Assembly: GCF_032854445.1 (NCBI RefSeq)
Contig: NC_088300.1
Location: 67,926,984-67,990,983 of the forward strand
Reading direction: 5' to 3'
From: Liolophura sinensis
Taxonomy: Eukaryota > Mollusca > Polyplacophora > Chitonida > Chitonidae
DNA: 64,000 nucleotides
Below the pieces are notes generated by a model. That model was not told where the DNA came from. It did no database searches and was given only the letters and a program-made list of their open reading frames with translations. Within the stretch, counting starts at the first letter, position 1. The number at the start of each line of letters is the position of its first letter. The position numbers and the translations under genes are program-made. This document shows positions 21,292 to 34,500 of the stretch, in pieces.

Positions 21292-22320
21292 ATGCCTAAA
21301 ACGAAAGAATTATGTGGAGCCAGAAAGGCAGCCATCTTGGCACAGCTGGATACTGGATTGAGCGAGCGACGAGTGGCCAAAAAACTGAAGATCTCTAAGA
21401 CAGCAGTTCATTACACCAAGAAAAAGCAAGCCGAACATGGTACTACAAAACTGCTAGCTGGTCGAGGCAGGAAACGTCTTTCTACCCCACGAGATGACCG
21501 AGCACTCATCCGGTCCTGTATCAAGAATCGTCGTCAGACCTCCAGAGACCTTAGAAATGAGTGGGCATTGTCAACAAATGTGACTTGTTCAGCAAGAACA
21601 GTTCGAAACCGACTTCTTGAAGCTGGTCTAAAGTCGCACAGGGCACGGAAGAAACCCTTCATCAACGAGAGGCAGCGGAAGGCCCGCTTGCGTTTTGCGA
21701 GGGATCACAAGAATTGGACTGTTGATGATTGGGCTAAAGTTCTCTTCAGTGATGAATCCAATTTTGAGTTGATGCCTACTCCAGCCAACTTACTGGTTAG
21801 GAGGAAGCCTGGGGAAGCCTACAAACCAGACTGCCTTGCTCCTACTGTAAAGCATGGGGGTGGATCAGTGATGATCTGGGGTTGTTTCAGTATGGGTGGA
21901 ACAGGACAGATGCAGTTGTGTGAAGGGAGAATGAACCAAGTCACATACAGAGCTACTCTTGAAAACAGTCTTCTTCCATCAGCTGCTAAACTCTTTCCTG
22001 GCTCGAATGACTGGATTTTCCAACAAGACAATGCCCCTTGCCACACGGCAAGGTCAGTTAAAACCTGGATAGAGAACCGGAACATTCGAACCATGAATTG
22101 GCCTGCTCAGTCACCTGATCTGAATCCAATTGAAAACCTGTGGAATATTATCAAGTTCAAAATGGAGAACCACAAGCCCAAAAACAAAGCAAATTTGTTC
22201 GAATTTTTGCAACAGGAATGGGCTGCTGTGACCGCAGGGCAATGTAACAAACTGGTGGAGAGCATGCCAAGATGCATGGCTGCAGTCATCAAAAACAATG
22301 GGCATGCAATCAAGTACTAA
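21292..22320 (+). CDS. Tc1-family DD34E transposase, 342 aa, intact
   Basis: The protein cuts and pastes its own element. An N-terminal helix-turn-helix pair (about residues 7-110) would bind the inverted repeats, with a basic GRGRKR stretch between. The catalytic core has D154 (LFSDES), D246 (FQQDNAPCH) and E281 (LNPIENLW) with 34 residues between the last two, so DD34E. HGGGSVMIWGCF is the usual Tc1 signature. The ATG at 21292 is chosen because it is the first in-frame ATG and gives the normal 340 aa length. There is no stop or frameshift, so recent activity is possible. Confidence 0.95.
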   Translation: MPKTKELCGARKAAILAQLDTGLSERRVAKKLKISKTAVHYTKKKQAEHGTTKLLAGRGRKRLSTPRDDRALIRSCIKNRRQTSRDLRNEWALSTNVTCSARTVRNRLLEAGLKSHRARKKPFINERQRKARLRFARDHKNWTVDDWAKVLFSDESNFELMPTPANLLVRRKPGEAYKPDCLAPTVKHGGGSVMIWGCFSMGGTGQMQLCEGRMNQVTYRATLENSLLPSAAKLFPGSNDWIFQQDNAPCHTARSVKTWIENRNIRTMNWPAQSPDLNPIENLWNIIKFKMENHKPKNKANLFEFLQQEWAAVTAGQCNKLVESMPRCMAAVIKNNGHAIKY

Positions 22321-22544
22321 CTCCCCCATTGAGACTGAGAGTCATGTGACTACGTGACTAGGAGACAGGAGAAAAAATTAAATGCCAAAATGTTTTTGAG
22401 AATACAGTTGCCACATCTACAGATGTATGAACTTAAGTGATTTTGGTCATTGTCAAGAAAGTCATAGAGAACTGATAGATATCACCTCTTAAATAAAACC
22501 CTTATGAACTATTTCTGTTTTCATCACTTTCTTTGCCCAAACAA

Positions 22545-22627
22545 ATGTTCCTTCAGTTGTGCAAGGTTTTAAAATGAACAAGAAATGGGAGAAAGCAAGG
22601 GTGGTCTAATAATTTTTTCCATGACTG
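22545..22627. repeat. Right terminal inverted repeat of the Tc1 element
   Basis: Inverse complement of the left end. It contains atgaacaagaaatgggagaa and ends taattttttccatgactg before the flanking TA. Confidence 0.85.
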
Positions 22628-23349
22628 TATGTCAGATGAAAAAACATAAAACAGTGTGCTGAAAAATACTTTTACCTTTTAAAATTTTTTCACTTAAGCA
22701 AAATGCATTTAAAACTTTGGATTATAATGACCCTTTCTGACCATGTTATGACCAGTGACATCACGTCAGGTTTTTGCCAATGAACACCCACAGACTGCCA
22801 CATGTCTACATTCAAAATACATTATATACCGAGCTATGAATGCATTCGCCGAATTGTGTTTGAGACAAACTACTTGAAGCAAAAATATGGCTGTTACATC
22901 ACTGATACCCTCTGGGTCAATACAGATCATCATAAAATCTGATGTTTTAGAACTATTTTTCTCAAATGGAAAAATTCTAAAAAAAATAATAAATAAATAA
23001 AACAATATTCCTGGACAGTGTGTAATGGTCTTTCATCCTTCACTCTGCTGTTTTCTATCCCCTAAAGAGTACATGTAGCTATATGAATGTGATTTTCATG
23101 CATAAATACTAACATACAACATCAGACAGATACATGTACATGTCATAAAGCTTTTAAAAGTTAACAACTGGAGTTATAATCTATTCACATCAAGTATTTA
23201 AGAAGTCTGTACTGGTATGACATACATACTTGTGCCCTCCACAACCAGTATACACACCTTTTAAATGTCGCTATTAGGAAAGAAATGAAAACATAAAGCA
23301 AAAAGCACACATTAAAGTGAGTTCATGAGCTGATCATTTTATGATTTCT
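22628..23349. other. Intergenic, nothing recognised
   Basis: AT-rich DNA with short featureless open frames. Confidence 0.5.
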
Positions 23350-24385
23350 ACAGCATTTTATATCGTATATCAGTCTGTGGTGCATTTTTACACCAGACAT
23401 CAGTCTGAGGTACTGGTAAATTTCACACCTGATATCAGCTTGTAGTATTTTACACCATATATTAAGGTGTAATGCACTTCACTTATAGTATCTGCCTCAG
23501 GCATCAGTGATTATACCTGTCACCAGTCTGGTATGTTTTACCCCTGTTCACATAGCTCTGTAGAGTTTGTCATGGTATCACTTTGTAGTATATTTTAAAA
23601 CTTGCATCAGTCTGTAATGTGTTTTACACCTGGCATCAACCTGTAGAGTGTTTTGCACTTGACATCAATGAATAGTTCGTTTTACACCGGACATCAGCCT
23701 ATATAGTGTGTCTCACAAGTGACATTAACCTGCAGTGTGTTTTACACCTGACATTAGCAAGTAGTGTATTTTATACCTGGAATCAGTCTAGTATGTGTTT
23801 TACACCTGACATCAACCTGTAGTGCGTTTTACACCTGACATTAGCCTGTAGTGCGTTTTACACCTGGCATTAGCACATGGTGTATTTTATACCTGGAATC
23901 AGTCTAGTATGTGTTTTACACCTGACATCAGCCTGTAGTGCGTTTTACACCTGATATCAGCCTGTATAGTGTGTTTCACAAGTGATATTAGCCTGTAGTG
24001 CGTTTGACACCTGACATCAGCCTGTAGTGTGTTTTATACCTGGCATCAGTCTGAATATTGTTGCTTAAACCTGACATCAATGAGAAGCATATGTCGTCAG
24101 TCTGTGGTGTGTCTTACACCTGTCGTGAGTCTGTGGTGTGTCTTACACCTGTCGTGAGTCTGTGGTGTGTCTTACACCTGTCATCAGTCTGTGGTGTGTT
24201 TTACACACTTTCTGAATATTGTTGCTTAAACCTGAAATCAATGAGAAGTATATGCAACACTCGATTTTGGTGTGCTTTACACTATACAGCAACATGTAGT
24301 GTGCTGAACACCTGATATCTGTCTGTACAGCGTCTTACACCTGTCATCAGTCTGTGGTGTGTTTTACAACTGTCATCAGTCCAGA
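23350..24385. repeat. Minisatellite of about 29 bp units, roughly 1 kb
   Basis: Dozens of imperfect units of the form gtagtgtgttttacacctga plus catcagcct. Units diverge on the left and become near-identical at 24100-24190 (tgtggtgtgtcttacacctg). There are no unique spacers, so this is not a CRISPR array. The last unit overlaps the PAAT stop codon, so the array forms the start of its 3' UTR. Confidence 0.85.
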
Positions 24386-27300
24386 GTTAATTCTCCATCT
24401 GATGACACAGAAGACTCATCACTGCTCTCGTACAACCCCTGGTCTCCAGACACAGGTTGAGTCAGCAGCTCCAAAATTTTGTCCAGTTTCTTATTAAAGT
24501 TTTCTTCAAGTTTCTGAAGCTTCTCATCAATCTTGGCCTCCAGCCGAGCCTCCATTTTATCAATGTGTTCAGTGAGTCTTTTCTCTATCTGGGATAATGA
24601 GGCGTCTGATGAAATGGGTGGCGATAGTTTGCTGAATGAAAAACAGACATATTTTATTTTTTATTCTGTACGAAAGAGTATCTCGAACACTAAGTCACAC
24701 ATTTTACTTTTATCTGACTGATTTGTACAAGTGTTGGTACAGACATGCATATATGAATATTTAATATTAATCAGCTTGATTATTTCATCTGATTTCAATT
24801 AAACAGATATGCAATAAGACTAAAAAAACAAATGAATGCCTACAATACCTGTCAGTTTCAGAGTTTATTTTCCCTTCTTCATTTGACAACCCAGACGTCT
24901 TTCTATGGTTACCAGTTTCTCTCATCTGAGTAACTTTCCCACAAATGTTCTTCAGAAAACTGAACATTTCTGCTGGGTTTTCACCATTTGCAATTCCATT
25001 TTCACTGCCTAGTGGATGACCCAAACTTTGACCCAAGCTTTTCAAGTCAAATTTGGGTACAGAGTCACTGTTTACAGCAGGTATTGTTTGACGTAGTTTA
25101 CTCATTGTAGAAAACATGGATACGAATTTGGACATGTCCCCTGCTCCCGATGTTTTCCTTTCTTTTGAAACAGCAGTTTTTCCAAGCATCTTTTCCATAT
25201 CGGCAAATGTGGCTTCCTGGTTCTGTCGGCAGACAAATGAAAAATGGATAATTTGGCAACTTGTTCTGCTTAATTGCTAGGTGCATAAAACGGTGTGGGG
25301 AATACAATTTATTTAATTATTTGGTGTTTTATGCCGTACTCAAGAATATTTCACTTATACAACAGTGGCCAGCATTATGGCAGGAAATACACAGAAAAAA
25401 ATATTCTGATTTCTTTGATAATGTTACTACCCTTTACATCCAATCTGTCACCAAAATAAGTCACTGAGGAGACAAACTTGGAAAGAATTTGTTAGATTTC
25501 TGTGAAGTATTTTGAGAGCATTATTGAGAGCATTACCTGGCCAAGTGTTTGACATAAATTTAGCACAGCTTTTTTAATATAAGTCAGGTTAGAACTTTCA
25601 GATTATTTTGCTCTCCAAGTTTATCATAGTGCATCAAATCACAGAAAGGTGTTTAAACTCACTCTGCATGTGAACCTTAGGATAGATACTTGAGGATAAA
25701 TCTAGACACTAAAAGGGGAAAATGTGAACTTTTCTCTGGTGTCAAATCTGTATTCTGCTTTCCACTTTCCACAGAAATTTTGACCATTCCCTTTATATTT
25801 ACAAACTTCATGCATACTTTTAGTCTCTATGATTCAGCATTTATGTACAGTTATGTGGTGGACTTGAACTCACACCATGGGTGAGACAGAGAGGCTCCTG
25901 TGTCATTACATCATGCTAATTTATTTCTGTATCAATCTGTTTTAGATATAATCAAGAATATTTCACTGTCAGCTTTATGGATTGAAGAAATGAAGCTTGA
26001 GGCTTTGATCTGGTTTATATGTAAACATGTTAGTCGTGGGTTTCCCCCGTGCTCTGCTCGGTTTCCTCCCACCATAATGCTGGTCCCCGTCATATAAGTG
26101 TATAATTCTTGAGAACGGCGTAAAACACCAATCAAATAAATAAATAAATAAAGAAATAAATCAAAATATGTAAACATGTTATCTCAATCTGCTCTGCTTA
26201 CTTGTTGGTATTGTTCCATTGTGGTCATGAAGGCCTGTGCTCTCTCTGACAAACCTCCACCCATGGAGCCCACAATGTCCTTCACTCTGCCCATGTCAAT
26301 CTGACTCATCTGGAGTGGTCGACTGGGTGAACAGGTATCAGTGGATCCTTGGACTAAATGTACCACCACACTACACAGCTGGAATGTCTTGCGTCCTCCT
26401 AAAGATAAAAACTGTCAAACCCAAAAAAACAGAACAAACATTCATAAGGGTCCTTATATAGCAAATAACTCCAATAACTTCCTATTCTTGAAGGCATATA
26501 CACATATAACAATCAGGAAGATGCATACAAACTGCAGGTATTAATCAGCAGGCAATAAAAAATTTTTTTTCATACAAAAGTTATACCATTGATAAAAGAC
26601 AAAGAATTATAAAAGACAAAGCAATCCTTTCAGAATATCTCTCAATCATTTAGAATATACTGACCTTTTTTGCTTTTACGTTCAAGAAAAACTAGATCAC
26701 TAATGTGCAATAACCAGCCACTCTTGGCTCCTGTTAAGTCAGAATTATGATTGTATTTGATCTACAAATTTGACTATGACTAAGTGGCTCATTTTGCCTG
26801 ATTTTGACAGTTCTTTTGATCTTCGATAGGTGTTCTGAGGTTTTCTTTTAAAGGCAAGATGGTATCCTGCTGGGAAAAAAATGTAAGTTTAAGAACCAAA
26901 AGTAATTTTTTTTGGTAATGTACAGTAAATGACCTAAGATTTTGCCAACAAAGGTACATTTTTAGAGGCAAATAAATGTCACAATTAAATAATATATAAT
27001 TAAATAAATGCCATAATTCGTGCCGAAACTTTTCAAAACAAATCTCAAAATACTCTAAGATCAGGAGAACTCCCAGAATTGGGTAAAATGTGCAATTTAG
27101 TCATGGGCAAAATTCTTGGTCATTTACCACACCAATGAGCAAAAAGGATAATTTAGAACGTATACTAAAGCAAACCTTGATGGAACATTGATGGAGGGGT
27201 TTTTCCCACCAGGTCAGACTCCTGTACAGATTAACATTGTCCGAGTCTTTCCTAGAGTTCTGTAGTGATGATGTCATCATGTAGATGTCTTGGTCATCGT

Positions 27301-28775
27301 ATACCTCCTGTGTGCGAGATTCACTCAGGATTTCTACCCCCTGCAAGGACACATTGTAGGGAGTTTTACAGGTCAGACTGACAACACAAGGCTCTGAATT
27401 GTCAGCTGCAGTGTCTCCCAATTCATGTGTCAACTGGCAGCTTTTGTAGCTCTCTTCTATCGCATCTTTAACTTGGGCACTTGCTTCAAAGACACTGAAA
27501 AGAAGAGATTCATCATTGTTAAACAAATGATAACAGGAAATTTCCCACAGATCACTTGACATTTGAGGATAAACTAACTTAGAATCATAAAACTGTATTG
27601 ATCAATATTTACCAACATGATATATCTAGTTTATCTTAAACAATAAAAAGAAATGTTTAAGGTGAAATCATAAGGCACTATATGACTTTTCTCCATAAAC
27701 ATCAATGGACAACAACATACATGTTAAAATCTTAGGAGTTGCAAAGTTAATGGTGATGCCAATGATCGACCACATGCTTCTCAGATGAAAAGCTGATTCT
27801 TCAATTAAAAAGACACCAATATCCTCCATGTGAAAAAAACAAACACAATCAAGAAAGGCCCACAGAACACATGTCAAAAAACACCAGAAGTCTCGGGCAT
27901 GGAATGCTAATGCATATTTGTAGTATGTGAATTAATGCCACTGTAAACTTGCAAGTTTATAAGGCGTTTATTTAAGCATATTTTGGGAGCATTATTATAT
28001 GTAGGCTCATAAAATTATACTTTTTGTGAAGGTAATCCAACCAATGTAGTTATGTTTTCACAATCAAATTAAAAATGTGCATAAATTGTGCAGAAAGTTG
28101 CTCTTTTATATGCAAAAAGGTTGAGGAATTATGGTAGTGGCAGAGTGGGGTAACTCTCAGATTCAGCAACACAGTTGCAAGAGTTACCGTGTGAAACAGC
28201 CCCAAATAAGAGAAGATGGACAGTAAGGAACATTTACCGCATATTATCACTCTCATTAAAGCACCCCTATAGTGTAAATCAATATCAACTGAGTGGTTCC
28301 CATATAATCAACAAATTTGAAAATGTACTTGGTTTATTTGAGCATTTGTCATGGATTGTTTTTGGTTTGGTGAGACCAAGAACAGGTTAGTTGATTATTG
28401 GGACTACTTGGTTAACATCGATTTATGCTAAGGAGTTTCAATTGCATGTACATCTATGAGATAAATGTTCCTTAATAACAATTGATCTGACAAATTTGGG
28501 GGAAACTTGCAACTGTCATGATTATGTTGCTTGATCTCAGACTTTCCCCACTCTGTAACCACCATTAGTGCTAGCATTCCCTATGTCAGTGCCACTCTCA
28601 CTGAAAATTATATGCAGATTTTGTCATTAATTTACACTTGTGTCGTTAACTTAAAGAAACAATGAAAGCAGACTTACTCAGTAGACTGTGTGACTCGATA
28701 ACTGAATACTGTCTGTAAGTTCTCGCTCCTCTCAACAGTCCACGACACAGAAATATCACAGTAGTTTAAGGACAT
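24376..28775 (-). CDS. PAAT: ATPase PAAT (C10orf88 homologue), 5 exons, complete
   Basis: Exons in transcript order: 28775-28678, 27494-27176, 26411-26202, 25222-24849, 24631-24376. Phases close exactly and give 418 residues (human about 445). Conserved blocks match human C10orf88 as recalled: CSVVVH; the segment IDMGRVKDIVGSMGGGLSE; NPAEMFSFLKNICGKV; and a C-terminal coiled coil (EKRLTEHIDKMEARLEAKID onward). PAAT is reported to be a mitochondrial ATPase that binds ABC transporters ABCB7, ABCB8 and ABCB10 and affects iron handling. No textbook Walker A motif is visible. The start is the first ATG of exon 1 (MSLNYCDISV). The stop codon lies in the edge of a minisatellite. Introns carry SINE fragments and a MITE. 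Confidence 0.93.
25307..25385 (-). repeat. SINE family A tail fragment
   Basis: Contains gtgttttatgccgtactcaa and the ccagcattatggcagg block only; in PAAT intron 3. Confidence 0.7.
26030..26150 (+). repeat. SINE family A 3' half
   Basis: From gtcgtgggtttcccccgtgc through cataatgctggtccccgtca to the tail aacaccaatcaaataaataa; in PAAT intron 3, 50 bp from exon 3. Confidence 0.8.
28131..28568. mobile_element. MITE-like element with inverted ends in PAAT intron 1
   Basis: The left end (atggtagtggcagagtgggg...ctcagattcagcaac...gttgcaag) and the right end read in complement (atggtggttacagagtgggg...ctgagatcaagcaac...gttgcaag) match over 50-60 bp with small gaps. The interior has no transposase. 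Confidence 0.6.
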
Positions 28776-31550
28776 GTTATAAGAAGAATGGGCCAATTAA
28801 GGTCTAGTTTGTTGAAGATGAAATCGTCAAACATCGAAAGTTAAAGATAGTGGGCAAGCCAAATCTTCTCTTCGTTGAAGGCCATCAGCTGCCAGGCAGT
28901 TATGCCCTGTAGACTTTCACATCAGTATGAGCAGCTGCCGACAGTAAGCGATTGTGAACACTAAGCCTAATGATTAGAACATCACAAGAAATGTCATTGA
29001 AATTATGACGCAAAGCTTGTCAACAGTAGACTAACTCACACACTCGTCTGTCACGCCTCACATTTATGCTCATAATCTTTGTACCTTCAAATCCTAATGA
29101 TCTCTATAAAGGGAGATAATTAAGTACCACCGTCGACAGGCTTCAATCCTCCATTTACACATGGTGTTCGTTGAGTTTGTTCAAACAATTTTAGAACAGC
29201 TAAGCTTGATCTGAGATTTTTCAGATATGGTACTTTCATGATTCTTATAATTTTCAAGGAAATCGTAAATCCATTGCCGTTCATTTTTTTTCTCAGTACC
29301 GCTATGAAAACAAAGGCACAAACGTCCAATGGCAGCTGTGGTATTATTTCGTTGGCATATAATAAAATGTGTCTGCTTGCCCTTCAGGTTAGTGTCAGTT
29401 TCATGCTGTGTCACTGGATTTGGCGCCATGTCTGAAGACCAACGCAGGGACTGTGGTTGATGAAAAGTAGGTCTGCACTCATAATCCCACTAAACACAGG
29501 CCACTGTTACTCTGGTCTAACACTGGGGCATACACCAGTTGTCAGATTGATGTGAATAGAACATACAAGTTTTCTGGATGTGATAAACTGATCCTGATAA
29601 AATTGTCATCTTACACGCAGAACGCCTTACACAGGCTCTTTCATCTTCAACCGGAGATGACAGGTTGCATGAAACAAATTCTGTTTGCAATACCTGACCT
29701 ACAGATTCCTACCTTAAGAAGAAATCAAAACACAATAAAATCCAAAAAGATTTTTTTCAACATGTTCAATGAATTGCTGCTTTTTTTATTAACTATTGCA
29801 ATAAACATAAAATGTTGTTGGCACATTGAACAAGATTCAATGACAGATTTTGTATAATGTACAATTCAAGTTTCTGTAAGGTCAAGCAGATGTGAGAAAA
29901 ACACCACACATAAAACATATCTTTCTGCTGTTCTTTAATAATTTAATTACAACTTTACCAGATGAACCAAAACTCAAAAGACCATTACACCATGAAGTCC
30001 ACTGAAGCTGAATATGGTAGCAATAGGGCCACTTTAATAAATATCAAAACTTCATACATCTTGTGTTGGAAACATAAAATGGTTATACTGACTGTGTGCT
30101 CTAGATGCTTCTTCACGTAAGTTGTAAGTACAACTGTGTTCTGGTTTCACAAGGCAACTTAATTACAGAGCTACAGAGATAAGATGCCATCCTCAACTGC
30201 ATAGCTCTTTTTAGAGGAAAGTCTGTTGCCACTTTAGAGGTGACCATATTCAAACCACACCGTAAAGTCTATCAGAGAATCTGGGGTGATTTGATTGGCT
30301 AGATGTAATCATAGAAAATGTGCCCAGCTATGCAGTAATCTTAATACCAAGACATCAAAAGTGTTAGGGTTAGCAAGAGCATTTCTGCTCAGTTTGTGCC
30401 AAAAAATTGTGTCAGGATATTGCACAGTTTCTCTGATACTGTGGGCAGCATGTAGCTCTGCAAACACACATTTAAATTTATTACCCAACATGCATGTAGC
30501 ATTTACAAAAAAAAGGGGTTTTAATATCAACAATGATCACAAGGAACGTTGTCAAATAAATTATTGTGAAATTTCATTGCAACTTTTCAAGACACATGTA
30601 TGTGCATTTAGAAACATTATCAGAACAGCTGTAAACATTGTTTAATAACTGCATTCACCAAAGAGATTAGCATAAATATTTAAGGTACATGAAAAGGAAA
30701 TAAATAACATGCACAGACAGTCATATTTCTGTCATCCACTTTACAGAGGTAACCTGACTGACATCGTTATGCGTTGAATAAGACTATGGGTTGTGGAGAG
30801 CTAGAGTAAGTCAACAGATAAATGTGTGTCAAACTTTGCCTGTTTAGCTGGTCTCACAATATTACACGGACAAAGTCCATGAGTGGCAGCTTGGGTTCAC
30901 ACGATGTGATTCGTAGTAATGACTTGTCAATGTAACCAGTCAAATACGAAATAGGACAAACACTATTTTCATATCATTTGCAGATTTCAATGAAAATAGA
31001 ACAGAAAGTCACGCCCATTTTTCTGAGTGCTGCAAGTCAGTAATACAAATCACACAGTGCGAAAACTTTGCTAATGTAAGCTGCAATAACTACGCACTGG
31101 CAAAATGTTGTCCAACGTGCGTTTGCTCGAAAACTTGAGATCATTTATGGTGTTATAATCATAATAATTTGGGAAACATCAGGTCTGGAATGAGGGTATT
31201 TAGTTTAATATGTCTTTAGGTATGCATCGAAGAGAAGTGCAATCATATATGATAATCTCCCGTGATATTGCACTTGCAGTTTGTCTTCAGATACTATGAA
31301 CTGAGATACATGTATCTGCTAGCAAGTGCTCATACAGAAGTAATGGTCATCTGTATATCTGATCCGTTACAAAACCTTTTGTTCCTTGTCTGATAAGAGA
31401 TTCAAAAAAAAAAAAAAACCTGCTCGGCAAATGGATGAAGCAGACAAGTGATATTTAAACTAAAGCCACAAGAATGTCAAAATGAGGCCAACAATACGCG
31501 TACACACAGTGTACAAACAGAACGTGAGTAAAAGGGTCAAAGGCGCAAAC
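28776..31550. other. PAAT upstream region and C2orf42 3' flank, no gene seen
   Basis: The DNA just above 28775 must contain the PAAT promoter, with no motif assigned. The 31550 end would be C2orf42 3' UTR; a - strand poly(A)-like tttatt occurs near 29785. Open frames at 29552-29857 and 30295-30645 show no domain or splice context. Confidence 0.5.
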
Positions 31551-34500
31551 TCAAAGAGACAGCTGTGGAATCTCCTGCACATGTATGGTCTGTATATCTG
31601 TGTTAACTGTGCCCACTCTCTGCTCTATGTGACCATTTCTCTGGTGACCATACTCAAACTTGATCCTCAGCTCACCGATTTTAGACTTGGGCAGAATATC
31701 TGGAATCCACTCTATAATGAATGGTGTTGGAGATTTTTGGTCTGGTAATGTGTTACCTGAAAACAAATAAAAGAATTAAGGTAACTAGGTTTTTCTCTAG
31801 GAAAAATATATGTGTACAGATATAAGAGACAATATTGTCAAACCACACCCAAAACATACTGAGGGATGATGTAGTCAATAGGAATAAATAAGCAACACCA
31901 TCTAAAAAAATTAAGATATTGTTTTAATAGTCTGAGGAAAATATACACGTACACATAGAACAGAGATAACAGTCTCAAACTGCAGTCAAAACATATCGAG
32001 GGATGATATAATAAATAGGAATAAATAATCAACACCATTTAATGCAGGCAAATGTATTTATTTATGTATTTTGACTGGTGTTTAACAAGACTGGTGTTTT
32101 ATCAAAAATTTTTCACTTATCGTACAGCAATGAAGTTTATGTAACCTTGGAAACTGGAGCATCCTTTGCCAGGTACCTGACAAACTCCCACCCACCACCA
32201 GGGCAAATGGCTGCTTCGAATAAAATGGGTTAATTAACTAAAATGCAAACATTGTTCACACTCACCAACTTTGAGGTAGGTTTTCAATTCAAACGGCCTG
32301 ATTGGAGTTTGGTTCTTGGACTTGTAACTGTCATCTATACATTCAACCTGAACTTTGGGAATTTCATACAGGTCATATGTGCCATCTCTATTTTCTACAA
32401 AGTTTCGTGTTATTTCCAGAGGCATCTGCAAAATCAAAATTGGACAAAATATAGTTTCATAAAGAGCAGAACAAAGCATACAATGATATAACTTTACCAA
32501 GTAGATAACAGCCTCCACAGCATAATGTGACAGCCAAAAGTGGAAACGGGAGTCAAACATGATACGTCACTGGTTAAAGAGAACACAAAGGACACCTTGA
32601 AACCAACTGCCCTGGAAACACTTTTGGAATTTCCCTGCTTCGGTGTAGCACTAGGGAATACATCACGCATGAGCCTGGGGTCAGTATACTGTGACTGCAT
32701 GGGATGTCATGCCTGGTGTCTTCTGAATACTATTCCAATGAGTTAACACTTTAAATATGGCAACATTGGGTTGCACCTTATACATAGAGACACTATTGTT
32801 TATGTTTGCCAACGAATGTTGAAACAAACTTCAAGCCCAAACAAATAAATATAGCACGTGATGAAGAAAAAGCAGTTCAACTGTACCTCTGGAGTGTCAA
32901 ATATCTGCTTGACGTGGAGAATACTGATGATATGCCAGGTATATTTGGTGAAGGTCCCTAAAGGTAGAGCATCCTTCCTCACAAAGCCTGTTGTGGAGTT
33001 TGGTAACCTCTTCTTCCTGTAGCCTGCTGAGATTCGTTGCTGTACACACTCAAAAAACACTTGAGGGGCGTGGAAAACAAGAGGATCTGGATTACCTGCA
33101 AAGAAAACGCAACTGTCATAGAGAGAAGTTACACAAATCATTTTTGATCTTAAATAAATGTACAGCCTCATCTGGTGATTAGTATAATGGGATACTCGAA
33201 GTACTGAATGAAACAGCGTCCGCCCACCGTGATTTGGTGTGGATGTGGTGTCAAATATAACAACATGCATGCAGATTTCCAGTGAGATACCCCTCAAATG
33301 ATCATCTTTATCATTTGGCCTCTTATCATTACTTCCAGAAATACTAGTAGTCAAAATAATGCCAACCCATGACCTACAATCATAAGTAACACAAACCATA
33401 CCCTTACTTGACAGTGGTCAAGTTCATGTTACATAGGTGGGGGAAACCAATCCCTAGCTATAGGGAAACTAACCCCTAACTATAAGGAAACAAACCCCTA
33501 ACTATAAGGAAACAAACCCCTAACTATAAGGAAACCAATCCCTAAGGAAACCAATCCCTAAGGAAACCAATCCCTAATGATAAGGAAACCAATCCTTAAT
33601 GATAAGGAAATCAATCCCTAATGATAAGGAAACCAATCCCTAACTATAAGGAAACAAGCAAATTGTGCAAAGCCTCATATCAATAAGTACACGTTATATG
33701 TAAGACAGAGCCAGAATCATGTTATGTGGAAGTGTTTATAACAGAGGTATTCCCAGAAGAAATCTGCTGATCATTTGAAAAACAGATTCATGCATGTGTA
33801 TGAATAACTGCAAACATATTTTTTTTTTTTTTTTTTTTGATTGGAGTTTTACGCCGTACTCAAGAATATTTCACTTATACGACGGCGACCAGCATTATGG
33901 TGGGTGGAAACCGGGCAGAGTCCGGGGGAAACCCACAACCATTCGTAAGTTGCTGACAGACCTTCTCACATACGGCCGGAGAGGAAGCCAGCATGAGCTG
34001 GACTTGAACTCACAGCGACCGCATTGGTGAGAGACTCCTGGGTCATTACGCTGCGCTAGCGCTTTAACCGACTGAGCCACGGAGGCCCCCTGCAAACATA
34101 TATCAACGAAGCTAATGAATGTATGTGGAATTATACTACCTCAGCAGTTATCAGCCATATTTTGGTGATAGTATAGAATTGAGTGAGTAAGTGCTTGGGG
34201 TTTAAGGTCGTACTTAACAATTTTTCAGTCACATGATGATGAAGGAGTCCTTAGGGTGCACGTGTAATGAGCCTCCTTGTTGCAGGACGGATTTCCAACG
34301 CTATTTTATCCAGTGCTGCTTCACTGAGACAACTTACCGAAGGCAAGTAAGCTGCCCCTCCCGAGCCAATATACTGATACGGGTCAACCAGTCGCTGCAC
34401 TATCCCCTTAATGCTGAACGCCAAGCGAGGAAGCCACAACTTCCTCTTTTAAAGTCTAAGGTGTGACCCCACCCAGGACTGACCCTGGATCTACCGTTCC

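Larger units (their letters stand above)
20967..22627 (+). mobile_element. Tc1/mariner DNA transposon with uninterrupted transposase
   Basis: The ends are inverted repeats sharing catggaaaaaattattagac, with further similarity for about 80 bp (cttgttcattttaa). TA dinucleotides lie at both outer edges (20965-20966 and 22628-22629), as expected for Tc1/mariner targets, although the left tip has a small difference from the right. The interior codes for one DD34E transposase with no stop. Confidence 0.92.

Noticed and set aside
23350-24385. CRISPR-like regularly spaced repeat
   Set aside because: Units are contiguous and degenerate with no unique spacers, and the genome is animal.
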